64,000 nucleotides of DNA from Hydrogenophaga taeniospiralis CCUG 15921 (GCF_001592305.1 NZ_BCWR01000004.1:496001-560000), one strand, 5' to 3'; numbered from the stretch's first letter, positions 9,281 through 18,560 are shown. The notes: generated by a model not told the origin, from the sequence alone. Translations and numbers: made by a program.

Positions 9281-10414
9281 TCAGTGGGGCCAGGCCTGGG
9301 GCAGGTAGTCGCGCGGGGAATGGCGCAAGCCCCCCATGTAGGCCGAGGTCCAGGCAGAGATCTCTTCGATGTGCGGCATGGGCACGGCCAGCCTGCGCGC
9401 CATCTCCACCAGGGTGGCGAGGCCGTAGGCCACGTCTTCCTCGAAGGCGCGGCTGCGCTTGTCGATCCAGTGGCCGCCGGCTTCGTCGCGCACCAGGGGC
9501 GCGAGGATGTCGTCGTAGGCCTTGTTGGTGCGCAGCACCGAGAGCATGGTGCGCGGGTCGCGGATCTGGTCGCCGTAGGCTTCGACGATCTCCTGCCGCA
9601 GCGGCTTCACCGACGACAGGTCGATGCCCAGGCGCTGCTCCGCGGCCCGGCACAGGCGCTGGTTCTCCTCGTCGCTGCGTTCCAGGAAGTAGGCGCCGAG
9701 TTCGGGGCATTCGGTCCACCAGCGGATGGGCTGGGGCAACGGGCGCTCATGAAACTGCGCGTACGGGCCGACGAGGCCGTAGACCACCGAGCTGTGCATG
9801 ATGGGGTTGCCGGGTGTCAGCGTGATTTCGAGGTAGTGCCGAAGCAGCTCCACCGGTGCGTCGTACAGCCGCTGCACCAGGGCCTGCGCCTGCTGCTGCA
9901 GGGCCGCCGTTTCACGCGCGTGCGTGGCGATGTGCAGCACGGCCTTGGGGCCGCCCATGCGCACCGATGCACCGGGCGTGAGTTCATACGCGGTGTGCGG
10001 CACATCCTTCATGCCCCAGATCACGGCGTTGGGACGCCCGGCGAGCGCCTGCTCGGCCAGCCAGTCGAAGCCGCAGAAGCCGGGAATGGCGCCCACGAAC
10101 ACCGGCTTGTGCACAGGCAGGCAGCCGGCGATGCGCTTGAGCACGGCGGGGCGTACATGCGCCGGCACGGTGATGACCACCACGTCCGCATCGCCTACCG
10201 ACTGGCGCGGGTCTTCGCTCACCACGTCGGGCCGTGCCTGCAGTGCGCTGCCATCGGGCAGCCAGGCCGTGATGGCGTGCGCAGCGTTGCCCGCATGCGC
10301 AGCCAGCACCTGCGGATGCTGCGTCAACAGCGACACGTGCACACCGGGCCGCTGCTTGAACAGCACCGCATTCAGGTGCCCGGTGCGCCCGCCGCCCACG
10401 ACGGCCACCTTCAT
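9281..10414 (-). CDS. Octopine/nopaline dehydrogenase-family protein in siderophore operon
   Basis: The 377-residue protein has an N-terminal NAD(P) site (VVGGGRTG, residues 6-12), the segment DVVVITVPAHVRP, and the catalytic-domain motif GNPIMHS (202-208) in which His207 corresponds to the opine dehydrogenase catalytic histidine. The family normally joins an amino acid and a keto acid reductively. Here it follows a SbnA-like gene by 14 bp. In staphyloferrin B synthesis SbnB, from another family, oxidatively cleaves the SbnA product into diaminopropionate and alpha-ketoglutarate. That reaction is an opine dehydrogenase run backwards, so this protein may replace SbnB. An opine-type metallophore step is the alternative. 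Confidence 0.82.
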   Translation of the reverse strand: MKVAVVGGGRTGHLNAVLFKQRPGVHVSLLTQHPQVLAAHAGNAAHAITAWLPDGSALQARPDVVSEDPRQSVGDADVVVITVPAHVRPAVLKRIAGCLPVHKPVFVGAIPGFCGFDWLAEQALAGRPNAVIWGMKDVPHTAYELTPGASVRMGGPKAVLHIATHARETAALQQQAQALVQRLYDAPVELLRHYLEITLTPGNPIMHSSVVYGLVGPYAQFHERPLPQPIRWWTECPELGAYFLERSDEENQRLCRAAEQRLGIDLSSVKPLRQEIVEAYGDQIRDPRTMLSVLRTNKAYDDILAPLVRDEAGGHWIDKRSRAFEEDVAYGLATLVEMARRLAVPMPHIEEISAWTSAYMGGLRHSPRDYLPQAWPH

Positions 10415-10428
10415 GGTCGGGGCGCTGC

Positions 10429-11424
10429 TCAATTCAGCCACCGCGTCAGGTTGGCCGTGACCCGCGGGTCGAGCAGCTTGCGCTCGCGCAGCCACTCCTC
10501 ATTGAACACCGTGTGCAGGTACTTCTCGCCACCGTCGGCCACCGGCACGAGCACGTTGCCACTGATCACGCCGCTGTGGATGAACTCCAGCGCCTTGTAG
10601 ATGGCGCCCCCGGTGGAGCCGCCCACCAGCAGGCCGGTGCGGCGCGCCATGAAGCGGGCCGTCTCGAAGGCCTGTGCATCGGTGACCTGCACGCCCTGGT
10701 CGATGGTCGTGTGGTCCACCACCAGGCCCACCGTGTCGCCCTTGGGTGTGCCCGTGCCCGACTGGTAGTACGGATGCCCGGGCTGGCCGAAGATGATGGA
10801 GCCCGCGGGCTCCACGCCGATGACGGTGGTGCGAGCGTCGTGCTGCTTGAGCCCGCGCGCGATACCGGCCATCGAGCCGCCGGTGCCCACGCAGCCCACG
10901 TAGGCGTCCACCCGGCCGTGGGTCTGCTCGATCGCTTCGCGCACGAAGCCGGCATAGCCGTCGGGGTTGGCCGGGTTGTCCGACTGGTTCATGAACATCG
11001 CGCCCGGGACCTGCACGGCCAGTTCGGCCGCCAGCCGCTGGCGTTCGACCACGGCCACCTCGTCTTCGCCGTACTGGCCTTCGACGTAGCGGATCTCGGC
11101 GCCGAGCGCACGCATCACCTCGATCTTGTCGGGCGCAGCGTGGTGGTCCACCACCGCGATGAAACGCAGTCCGAACTCGATGGCGGCCAGCGTGAGGCCG
11201 ATGCCGGTGTTGCCCGACGACGACTCGACGATCACGCCATGCGGGCGCTTCAGACGCCCCGACTCCAGCGCCGCCATCACCATGCTGCGCGCCATGCGGT
11301 CCTTCATGCTGCCGCCGGGGTTGTTCTTCTCGATCTTCAACAGCAGCATCGAGTTGCGTATGGGCACGGGGATGCCCAGGATCGGCGTGTGGCCGATGAG
11401 ATCGCTGACCTTGCTCAATATCAT
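10429..11424 (-). CDS. SbnA-like cysteine-synthase-family PLP enzyme (diaminopropionate pathway)
   Basis: The 331-residue protein has the fold-type II PLP lysine in NPGGSMKDRMA (Lys41), the substrate loop ESSSGNTGIG (about 67-76) and the phosphate loop VGTGGS. It resembles SbnA, which joins O-phosphoserine and glutamate to N-(2-amino-2-carboxyethyl)glutamate, the precursor of L-2,3-diaminopropionate. Its place between a decarboxylase and a dehydrogenase in a siderophore operon supports that over a housekeeping cysteine synthase. The exact amino-acid substrates are inferred. Confidence 0.85.
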   Translation of the reverse strand: MILSKVSDLIGHTPILGIPVPIRNSMLLLKIEKNNPGGSMKDRMARSMVMAALESGRLKRPHGVIVESSSGNTGIGLTLAAIEFGLRFIAVVDHHAAPDKIEVMRALGAEIRYVEGQYGEDEVAVVERQRLAAELAVQVPGAMFMNQSDNPANPDGYAGFVREAIEQTHGRVDAYVGCVGTGGSMAGIARGLKQHDARTTVIGVEPAGSIIFGQPGHPYYQSGTGTPKGDTVGLVVDHTTIDQGVQVTDAQAFETARFMARRTGLLVGGSTGGAIYKALEFIHSGVISGNVLVPVADGGEKYLHTVFNEEWLRERKLLDPRVTANLTRWLN

Positions 11425-11449
11425 TCTCGACTCCCTTCTTTCAGTTCAA

Positions 11450-12853
11450 TCAATCGTCAGGCGAAACATCCACACCGCCTGCCGCGCCGTTCCTGACGGC
11501 GATGCGGCGCGGCATCGGGTGGCGGTGGAATTCGTTTTCCAGCAGGTCCATCTGGTAGCCCGCCGTGTTGGCGAAGACCAGCAGGTCGCCGGGCGCGGGC
11601 CTCGTCGCGAAGTCGATCAGCCGGTTGGTGATGACGTCGTCGTCCAGGCAGCTGTGGCCGGCGATGTAGGCCCGCATCGGCGCTTCGCCGTGCGGCGACC
11701 CGAAGCTCTGGAGGATCGGGTCGACCAGGTATTCGGAGGCGAACCAGGTTTCACAGGCGCTGAAGCTGCTGCCTTCCACGTAGACCACGTGGCGGCCGTC
11801 GGCCAATGCCTTCACGCGGTTGACGCGAAACACCGAGATCGCGGCCTGATCCACCAGGCTGCGGCCGGGCTCGATGGCCAGGCGCAGGCCTTGCGCGATG
11901 AGCGCTTCGGCCACCGTGGTGGTGGCGTCGAACGGCGCGGCAAGCAGCTCATCCAGCCAGGTGGGTGCGTCGAGCCCGCCGCCATAGGGGTAGAAGGACG
12001 TGGGCAGCTTGCCGTTGCGGTAGTGCGTGGCGTCCTGCGATTGCAGGAAGGCCGCGTAGCGCTCGGCCTCGACGTAGCGGATCGGCAGGCCGCCGCCGAT
12101 GTCGATGACCTGCGCCGCCAGCCCGATCTCGCGCGCGGCGGCCACCTGCACCATCACCTCGCGCAGGGCCTGGGCGCGGGACGCATGGTCGTAGCCGCCC
12201 AGGTGGAAATGAAAACCCTCGAAGGCGAAGCTGTCGCGCGCGGCGGCCAGTTGGCGCAGGCAGTGGGCGACGTCGGCCTCACCCATGCCGAAGCGGCTGG
12301 CGCGGGCGGATGCCGGCCGGTAGCGCAGCAGCAGGCGGGCACGCCGGCTGGGCTGGCTCTGCCGCTCCAGCGCCTGCAGGGCCTCGAACTCCTCGACGGA
12401 ATCGACCGAGATCAGCGAGCCGCAGGCCACCAGCTGGCGGTGGAAGCGCTCGGTCTTGGCCGGGCCGGTGGCCACCAGGCGCCGCGGGTCGGCACCGGCA
12501 CGCAGCGCGTCGCGCATCTCGTATTCGCTCGACACATCCACGCCGATGCCGGCTTCGACCGCGGCGCGCACCAGCGCCTGCGACTTGTTGACCTTGGCGC
12601 CGTAGTACACGTCGAGCACCACGCCGTGGCGCCGGGGCACGGCTTGCAGCGCTTCGGCATTGCGCTTGAGCAACTCGGGCCACACCACGTTGAGCGGCGA
12701 TCCGTAGCGCTCCACCCACGCCTTCAGCCGGATCGGCTGACCAAGCGCCACGCGCGCGACCTCTCCATCCAGCAGAGGCGGCAGCGTGGATGGTGACCAC
12801 GCACGCGCCGCCACGGTGTCGTCCACCGGTATGGACGTTGCTTCGTATTGCAT
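11450..12853 (-). CDS. Fold-type III PLP decarboxylase of siderophore biosynthesis (SbnH/LysA-like)
   Basis: This 467-residue protein has the PLP lysine in YYGAKVNKS (Lys87), FHFHLGGYDH, the glycine loop DIGGGLP and EPGRSL, all typical of alanine racemase-fold ornithine/diaminopimelate decarboxylases. SbnH and PvsE relatives decarboxylate an amino-acid-containing siderophore intermediate. Here citryl-diaminopropionate to citryl-ethylenediamine is a plausible reaction (inference). It is the first biosynthetic gene behind the receptor gene, with 99 bp between them that contain a strong hairpin. Confidence 0.86.
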   Translation of the reverse strand: MQYEATSIPVDDTVAARAWSPSTLPPLLDGEVARVALGQPIRLKAWVERYGSPLNVVWPELLKRNAEALQAVPRRHGVVLDVYYGAKVNKSQALVRAAVEAGIGVDVSSEYEMRDALRAGADPRRLVATGPAKTERFHRQLVACGSLISVDSVEEFEALQALERQSQPSRRARLLLRYRPASARASRFGMGEADVAHCLRQLAAARDSFAFEGFHFHLGGYDHASRAQALREVMVQVAAAREIGLAAQVIDIGGGLPIRYVEAERYAAFLQSQDATHYRNGKLPTSFYPYGGGLDAPTWLDELLAAPFDATTTVAEALIAQGLRLAIEPGRSLVDQAAISVFRVNRVKALADGRHVVYVEGSSFSACETWFASEYLVDPILQSFGSPHGEAPMRAYIAGHSCLDDDVITNRLIDFATRPAPGDLLVFANTAGYQMDLLENEFHRHPMPRRIAVRNGAAGGVDVSPDD

Positions 12854-12904
12854 GGTCGGCAGCCTCCCTGAGCTGTGTTCTTGGATCGACCGTTTGGGCG
12901 GTTT

Positions 12905-12925
12905 GGGCGCTCGGATTGAGCGCCC
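12905..12925 (-). promoter_or_regulatory. Intercistronic hairpin between receptor and biosynthesis genes
   Basis: GGGCGCTC and GAGCGCCC form a perfect 8-bp stem around a 5-nt loop between the receptor stop and the decarboxylase start. No T-tract follows, so it looks more like an mRNA-processing or stabilising hairpin or an attenuator than a full intrinsic terminator. It could let the receptor message exceed that of the enzymes. Confidence 0.5.
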
Positions 12926-12952
12926 ATGACATGGCGCTCAATGTCCAGATGT

Positions 12953-15157
12953 TTAGAGGTCCACCGCCGCGGACAACAGCAGCGTGCGCGGTGCGCCCTG
13001 TGCGAGCCCACCGTAGCTCGACACACCAGACCAGTAATCTTTGTCAAACAGGTTGCGCATACCGGCCCGGAAGGTGGTGGTCTTCCCCTGCACCTTGGTG
13101 CGCCAGCGCGCGCCGGCATCCACGCGCGTCCACGCCGGGATGCTGCGCAGGTTGGTGCTGTCCGCGTACTGTTTGCCGGCGTGGGCCACTTGCATGGTCA
13201 GCGTGATGCCGGAGAGCCACGGCGTGTCCCACTCGACACCCATGTTCGCTTGCACCCGGGGTACGCCGATCGGCTGCTTGCCGATGGTGGCAGCGCTGCT
13301 GCTTTGTGTCATCTCTGCATCCAGCAACGTCAGACCAGTCAGCAGGCGCACGCGGGGCGCGATCTCGCCGTAGGCTTCCAACTCAAGACCGCGGTTGCGT
13401 TGCTCGCCATCGGCCGTGTAGACGTTGCCGGCGTTGAGCATGCCGCTCGGTTTGGAGATCTGGAAGGCCGCGACCGTGGTGGTCACGCGGCCGAGGGCGT
13501 ACTTGACCCCCACTTCGTATTGCTTGGCCCGGTACGGCGCCAGCACATCGCCGGCGTTGGCCGCAGAGGCCGGGGCGATGTCGCCCTTGCTCAGGCCCTC
13601 GATGTAGTTGCCGTAGAGCGAGAGGTTCTGTCCCCACGGTTTGACCACCACACCGAGGAACGGCGTCGTCGCGCGCTCGTCGTAGCTCTGCGATACGGTG
13701 CCCGCTGCGCTGAAGTTGTCCGACTTCACCTGCTGCATGCGCGCGCCCAGGCTGACCTGAAGCTTGCGATCCAGCATCGACAGCGTGTCGGCCAGCGCGA
13801 GGCCGCTCAGCTCGCTCTCGGAGATCTTCGCAACCGGGGGCTCGGCCAGCGACTGGACTGCGCTGTCGAACGGCGCGTACAGGTTGGATGTGATCGCAGT
13901 CCCAGCGACCGATCCACGGCCCAGACGGTCGCGGTACAGCGAGGCCTGCAGCGACATCGCATGGTCCACACCGCCGGTGCGCAGCCGGGCACGCGAGCCC
14001 AGATTGAAGGTGTCGCGGGACACGTCGAACCGGAAACGCGATGGCGTCGCTGTCACGTCGCCAGCGGTGTTGGTCAGCACCGGGTTGCCGAACAGGCGAT
14101 CCACCTCGGTGTGCGCGCCGCCGACGTCGGCGAACACGCTCACGTTCTCGTTCAGGTCGTACTCGGCACGCAGCAGCGCCGACTGGTCGTCCACCTTGGA
14201 CCATTCCCACGGGTTGGTCACGTTGAGATTGCCATCCGGCGCGGAAGGGATCTCCGGTACTGCGTCGGCCGTGCCGAGGAAGACGGGGCGAGAAGGCGCA
14301 TCGAAGCGCTCGTGCTGCGACACGAGATCCAGCGTGGCACGCATCCTGTTGCTCGCGTAGTCGAGCGACAGCGCCCCGACGCCGGCCTTGCGCGATTGCT
14401 TGTCCACCACGGTGTCGCCGTCGTGCACGCTGCCGTTGAAGCGAATACCGAACTCGCGCGACTCACCGATGCGCCGGCTCAGATCCACGCGGGTACCCAG
14501 CTGCGACTCGGAGCTGTAATCCAGGCCAAGCTGCGTCACGTCTTTGCCGTCGGCGCGCTTGGGCACGACGTTCACGCTGCCACCCACGCTGCCATTGGGC
14601 GACATGCCATGGAGCAGCGCCGTCGGCCCCTTGATGATCTCGACACGTTCGATGTAGTCCGAAAAGACGCGGTAGTTCGGCGCCACACCGTATACGCCGT
14701 CAAAGCCGAACTCGCCGAGATTGCCTTCGTTGACGGGGAAACCGCGGATGTAGAAGGCGTCGAGCATGCCGCCGGGCGACACCGAGAAGCGCACCGCGGA
14801 ACTGTTGCCGATCACGTCGGCCACGGTGGACGCCTGCTGGTCAGCCACAACCTGCGAGGTATAGCTCGTCGTGCTGAAGGGCGCGTCCATCACGCCGGTG
14901 CTGCCCAGAAGGCCCAGGCGGGCATCGCGCCCCAGCTGGCCGCCGGGCAGCTTGCCATCCGTGGCGCTGGCCCGGACTTCGACCGTGGGCAGTTGCTGCT
15001 CTGGCTTGGCCCCCGAGGTGTCGCCTGGGGTGGCCTGCGCGTGCGCCGCGGCGCCTGCACCCAGTGCCATCCAGCCGGCCAACGCGAGGTGCGCGGCCAC
15101 CGCCAGCGGCGCGGGGCGTGAAGGGGCTGTCGTGGAGGTGGAGTTGCTGTAAGTCAT
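12953..15157 (-). CDS. TonB-dependent ferric-siderophore outer-membrane receptor
   Basis: The 734-residue protein has a signal peptide ending in AAHAQA, a plug domain (PTVEVRAS, then FYIRGFPVN, VEIIKGPTALLHG, and GGSVNVVPKRA) and a long beta-barrel ending in aromatic/hydrophobic residues (LLLSAAVDL). It belongs to the FhuE/FpvA-type ferric siderophore receptors. The ATG at 15157 is followed directly by the signal peptide; further upstream extension would run through the Fur box. It heads the island and is read first from the Fur-controlled promoter. Confidence 0.92.
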   Translation of the reverse strand: MTYSNSTSTTAPSRPAPLAVAAHLALAGWMALGAGAAAHAQATPGDTSGAKPEQQLPTVEVRASATDGKLPGGQLGRDARLGLLGSTGVMDAPFSTTSYTSQVVADQQASTVADVIGNSSAVRFSVSPGGMLDAFYIRGFPVNEGNLGEFGFDGVYGVAPNYRVFSDYIERVEIIKGPTALLHGMSPNGSVGGSVNVVPKRADGKDVTQLGLDYSSESQLGTRVDLSRRIGESREFGIRFNGSVHDGDTVVDKQSRKAGVGALSLDYASNRMRATLDLVSQHERFDAPSRPVFLGTADAVPEIPSAPDGNLNVTNPWEWSKVDDQSALLRAEYDLNENVSVFADVGGAHTEVDRLFGNPVLTNTAGDVTATPSRFRFDVSRDTFNLGSRARLRTGGVDHAMSLQASLYRDRLGRGSVAGTAITSNLYAPFDSAVQSLAEPPVAKISESELSGLALADTLSMLDRKLQVSLGARMQQVKSDNFSAAGTVSQSYDERATTPFLGVVVKPWGQNLSLYGNYIEGLSKGDIAPASAANAGDVLAPYRAKQYEVGVKYALGRVTTTVAAFQISKPSGMLNAGNVYTADGEQRNRGLELEAYGEIAPRVRLLTGLTLLDAEMTQSSSAATIGKQPIGVPRVQANMGVEWDTPWLSGITLTMQVAHAGKQYADSTNLRSIPAWTRVDAGARWRTKVQGKTTTFRAGMRNLFDKDYWSGVSSYGGLAQGAPRTLLLSAAVDL

Positions 15158-15264
15158 GGTTGTCAGCTTGGAAGATGGAGAGAGGTGAGCAGCTCGAGCA
15201 GGATCTCGGACCACACCGGTCGGTGTCGTCATCCGATGGATTTCCGCTCTATTTCCGTTATGCA

Positions 15265-15283
15265 AATGCCAATGATTCGCATT
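15265..15283 (-). promoter_or_regulatory. Fur box upstream of the siderophore island
   Basis: Read on the minus strand, AATGCGAATCATTGGCATT matches the proteobacterial Fur box pattern of inverted and hexamer repeats (NATNAT). It lies about 110 bp before the receptor start in an AT-rich patch. It predicts iron-repressed expression of the receptor and, by read-through, the whole operon. Confidence 0.8.
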
Positions 15284-15342
15284 ATGCATTAAAACATCTT
15301 CGGAACAAACCACCGATGGCGCCCTACTGGCGGCCCGCCGAA

Positions 15343-15382
15343 CCCACAAAAAAGCCCGGGCATGCCCGGGCTTTTTTGTGGG
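15343..15382. terminator. Bidirectional intrinsic terminator
   Basis: A perfect 20-bp inverted repeat is centred between 15362 and 15363. Its GC core is AGCCCGGGCA/TGCCCGGGCT and A6 and T6 tracts flank it. It lies 20 bp past the purC stop and upstream of the siderophore promoter, so it ends purC transcription and insulates the island. Confidence 0.9.
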
Positions 15383-15401
15383 GGGGTGAACGAAACCGCG
15401 T

Positions 15402-16310
15402 TCAGCCCATCAACCGCGTCAGCGCTTCCTGGTACTTGGCCGAGGTCTTCTCGATCACCTCTTTGGGCAGGCGCGGCGAAGGCGGGGTCTTGTCCCAGGG
15501 CTTGCCGCCGACCTGGGCGGTTTCCAGCCAGTCGCGCAGAAACTGCTTGTCGTAGCTGGGCGGGTTCTGGCCCACCACATAGCTCTCCAACGGCCAGTAG
15601 CGCGAGCTGTCGGGCGTGAGCACCTCGTCCATCAGCACCACGTTGCCAGCCTTGTCCAGGCCGAACTCGAACTTGGTGTCCGCGATGATGATGCCCTTCT
15701 TGAGCGCGATCTCGGCCGCGGCCTTGTACAGCGCAATGGCCTTGTCGCGGATCTGCGCGGCGATGTCGGCACCGACCATCTCCACCGTCTTTTCAAAGGT
15801 GATGTTCTCGTCGTGCTCGCCCATCTCGGCCTTGGCGGCCGGCGTGTAGATCGGCTCGGGCAGCTTGCTCGCGTTCTGCAGGCCCTCGGGCAGCTTCACG
15901 CCGCAGACCGAACGGCTTTCCTGGTATTCCTTCCAGCCACTGCCGGCCAGGTAGCCGCGCACCACGGCCTCGACCGGAATCGGCTTGAGGCGCTGCACCA
16001 GCATGGAACGGCCTTCCACCTGGGGTACCTCGTCGGGCGAGACCACGCTCTCGGGCGCATCGCCGGTCAAGTGGATCGGGCAGATGTTCAGGCCCTTGGG
16101 GCCGAGCTGGTCGAACCAGAACAGCGAGAGCTTGGTGAGCAAGGCGCCCTTGCCGGGAATCGGCTCGCCCATGATCACGTCGAAGGCGCTGATGCGGTCG
16201 GACGCCACCATGAGGATGCGGTCGTTGCCCACGGCGTAGTTGTCGCGCACCTTGCCGCGCGCGAGCAGGGGCAGGGATTTCAGGGCGGAGGTGTGGAGGG
16301 CGGAAGTCAT
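15402..16310 (-). CDS. purC: Phosphoribosylaminoimidazole-succinocarboxamide synthase (SAICAR synthetase)
   Basis: The 302-residue protein carries the SAICAR synthetase signatures [42 protein letters not shown] and [12 protein letters not shown]. It condenses CAIR with aspartate using ATP in purine synthesis. The ATG at 16310 is chosen over an upstream start because the following [16 protein letters not shown] fits proteobacterial homologues. It is flanked by terminators on both sides and is monocistronic. Confidence 0.95.
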   Translation of the reverse strand: MTSALHTSALKSLPLLARGKVRDNYAVGNDRILMVASDRISAFDVIMGEPIPGKGALLTKLSLFWFDQLGPKGLNICPIHLTGDAPESVVSPDEVPQVEGRSMLVQRLKPIPVEAVVRGYLAGSGWKEYQESRSVCGVKLPEGLQNASKLPEPIYTPAAKAEMGEHDENITFEKTVEMVGADIAAQIRDKAIALYKAAAEIALKKGIIIADTKFEFGLDKAGNVVLMDEVLTPDSSRYWPLESYVVGQNPPSYDKQFLRDWLETAQVGGKPWDKTPPSPRLPKEVIEKTSAKYQEALTRLMG

Positions 16311-16338
16311 GATCGGGCGCAGAAGAGTGACAGCCAAG

Positions 16339-16371
16339 AAAAAAGCCCGGTGACCGAACAGTCAACGGGCT
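16339..16371 (-). terminator. Intrinsic terminator of fba
   Basis: On the minus strand AGCCCGTTGAC pairs with GTCACCGGGCT around a short loop and is followed by six T residues. It lies about 40 bp past the aldolase stop and just before the purC start. Confidence 0.8.
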
Positions 16372-16411
16372 CCGAACCATTCCGGGCGATTATCGCAGGT
16401 CGGTCACGGGG

Positions 16412-17476
16412 TCAGACCACCTTCTGCGCCAGCTCGCCCTGGGCGTACTTCGCCGCCATCACGCTGAGCGTGTCGCCCTTGATCTTGCTGCCCTGGCCTT
16501 CGCAGCCGAATTCCAGGTAGCGCTGCTTGCACACCGCCTTGGCGGCTTCGCGTGCGGGCTTGAGCCATTCGCGGGCGTCGAACTTTTCGGGGTTCTCGGC
16601 CATGAACTTGCGCACCGCGCCGGTCATGGCCATGCGGATGTCGGTGTCAATGTTGATCTTGCGCACGCCGTGTTTGATCGCTTCCTGGATCTCTTTCACC
16701 GGCACGCCGTAGGTCTGCTTCATCTGGCCGCCGTACTGGTTGATGATGGCCAGCAGCTCCTGCGGCACGCTGCTGGAGCCGTGCATCACCAGGTGGGTGT
16801 TGGGGATGCGGGCGTGGATTTCCTTCACGCGGCTGATGGCCAGGATGTCGCCGGTGGGCGGGCGGCTGAACTTGTAGGCGCCGTGGCTGGTGCCGATGGC
16901 GATGGCCAAGGCGTCGAGCTGGGTGGCTTTCACGAAGGTGGCGGCTTCTTCGGGGTCGGTCAGCATCTGGCTGTGGTCCAGCTTGCCCTCGGCGCCGATA
17001 CCGTCTTCTTCGCCGGCGTCACCGGTTTCCAGGTTGCCCAGGCAGCCGAGTTCGCCTTCCACCGTGACGCCGCTCTTGTGCGCCATCTCGACGACCTTGC
17101 GGGTCACGTCGACGTTGTAGTCGAAGCTGGCCGGCGTCTTGCCGTCTTCCATCAGCGAGCCGTCCATCATCACCGAGCCGAAGCCCAGCTGAATGGCGCC
17201 TTCGCAAACCTTGACGCTGGTGCCGTGGTCCTGGTGCATCACCATCGGGATGTGCGGGTACATCTCGGCAGCGGCCTGGATCAGGTGCTTGATGAAGGCT
17301 TCACCCGCGTATTTGCGGGCGCCGGCGCTCGCTTGAAGGATGACGGGTGCGCCGACCTCGTCGGCCGCGGCCATGACGGCCTGCACCTGTTCGAGGTTGT
17401 TGACGTTGAACGCCGGAATGCCGTAGCCGTTGGCGGCGGCGTGGTCGAGCAGTTCGCGCATGGAAACGAGAGCCAT
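16412..17476 (-). CDS. fba: Class II fructose-1,6-bisphosphate aldolase, Calvin subtype
   Basis: The 354-residue enzyme has zinc-ligand and active-site motifs of class II aldolases: [37 protein letters not shown] and HGSSSVP, and NIDTDIRMA at the phosphate site. It cleaves fructose-1,6-bisphosphate to glyceraldehyde-3-phosphate and DHAP in glycolysis/gluconeogenesis. The insertion with EEDGIGAE is typical of the CbbA/FbaA type of Burkholderiales. It is divergent from the DUF481 gene. Confidence 0.95.
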   Translation of the reverse strand: MALVSMRELLDHAAANGYGIPAFNVNNLEQVQAVMAAADEVGAPVILQASAGARKYAGEAFIKHLIQAAAEMYPHIPMVMHQDHGTSVKVCEGAIQLGFGSVMMDGSLMEDGKTPASFDYNVDVTRKVVEMAHKSGVTVEGELGCLGNLETGDAGEEDGIGAEGKLDHSQMLTDPEEAATFVKATQLDALAIAIGTSHGAYKFSRPPTGDILAISRVKEIHARIPNTHLVMHGSSSVPQELLAIINQYGGQMKQTYGVPVKEIQEAIKHGVRKINIDTDIRMAMTGAVRKFMAENPEKFDAREWLKPAREAAKAVCKQRYLEFGCEGQGSKIKGDTLSVMAAKYAQGELAQKVV

Positions 17477-17679
17477 GAAAAATCCCCTAAGGCTAAGTTG
17501 GTAACCGGTCTGTAACTCGGGGGAATTTTACCGCCCGTGCATCCCGCCATGCCGGCTTTGAGGTCGCTCGCAACGTGCGGACACCATTCGTCACAAAACA
17601 CCGGGGAACTGCGGCCTACAAACCATGACCCTTCCTGTTCGAACAACCCCACCCATTGGAAGAGGAAGGACCCACATTC

Positions 17680-18447
17680 ATGCCATGCCGCCCCCTGATC
17701 GTGAGCTTGACGTCGGCCGCGACGCTGCTCGTGCCCATGCTTTCGCAGGCCCAGGTCACTCTCATCCCCGACGGGCAATGGCGCTACCTGCTGACGGCGG
17801 GCGCCAACGTCTCGTCCGGCAACAACAAGGCCGGCTCGATCAACCTGGCGGCCGAGGGCGCCCAGCAGACCAGCGATGACAAATGGACCTGGACCGCCAA
17901 GGCCGACCGGGCGCAGAACGCGGGCGTGGCCACCACCGAGCGCTACGGCCTGCGCACCCAGTACGACCGCGATCTGTCCCCCGACTGGTTCGGCTTCGGT
18001 TCGGGCGAGACTCTGCGCGACAAGCTGGCCAACATCGCGGCCCGCCATTCGCTGGCCAGCGGCGTGGGGCGCCACGTCTGGCGCGAAGACAGCGGCTACT
18101 TCGACGTGTCCCTGGGCCTGGGCTATTCGCACGATCGCTACGTCACACCCACCGACATCGGCGGCACCCCGCGCGACACCTACGGCCGGCTGGAGCTGGT
18201 GCTGGCGGAAGAGTCCAGCCACCGGCTGACCGACAACACCAGCCTGCGCCAGAAGTTCACGCTGTACCCGGACCTGCGTGAATCGGGCCGGTACCGCGCC
18301 GTGCTCGACACCGGCCTGACCGTGGCCATGACCGAGACGATGAACGTCACGGCGGGTTTGAGCTACCGCCACGACAGCAAACCCGGCCCGGACATCAAGA
18401 AGGGCGACGCGATGTTCGTGACGGGGGTGTCGTTCCGGCTGGACTAG
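17680..18447 (+). CDS. DUF481 (YdiY-like) salt-induced outer membrane protein
   Basis: The 255-residue protein has a signal peptide (PCRPLIVSLTSAATLLVPMLSQAQ) and then a beta-rich sequence with alternating aromatic residues ending in VTGVSFRLD, as in the DUF481 family. No enzymatic motif is visible. A ribosome site AGGAAGGA about 10 bp before the ATG at 17680 decides the start over a TTG further upstream. Members are outer-membrane beta-barrels of unknown function, some induced by salt. A repeat copy follows its stop codon. Confidence 0.75.
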   Translation: MPCRPLIVSLTSAATLLVPMLSQAQVTLIPDGQWRYLLTAGANVSSGNNKAGSINLAAEGAQQTSDDKWTWTAKADRAQNAGVATTERYGLRTQYDRDLSPDWFGFGSGETLRDKLANIAARHSLASGVGRHVWREDSGYFDVSLGLGYSHDRYVTPTDIGGTPRDTYGRLELVLAEESSHRLTDNTSLRQKFTLYPDLRESGRYRAVLDTGLTVAMTETMNVTAGLSYRHDSKPGPDIKKGDAMFVTGVSFRLD

Positions 18448-18452
18448 AAAAA

Positions 18453-18560
18453 GCACCCCCTGCGCCGCTGATGCGGCTTCCCCCTCTCTTGCGCCTTCGG
18501 CTTGGAGGGGGACGGCACCCGTGGCCTGGCAAAGCCAGTTCCACGGTGCCCCTGGATGGG
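18453..18560 (+). repeat. Post-stop hairpin repeat, copy B
   Basis: The copy starts about 5 bp behind the DUF481 stop in the same sense. It has all three parts: the 5' core GCACCCCCTGCGCCGC; a central stem CCCCCTC/GAGGGGG around GCGCCTTCGGC; and the 3' hairpin GCACCCGTGG / CTGGC-AAA-GCCAG / CCACGGTGC. Confidence 0.88.

Noticed and set aside
7338..9308. 656-codon plus-strand frame opposite the NIS synthetase
   Set aside because: The minus strand carries a clear IucA/IucC protein; the plus frame has no recognisable features.
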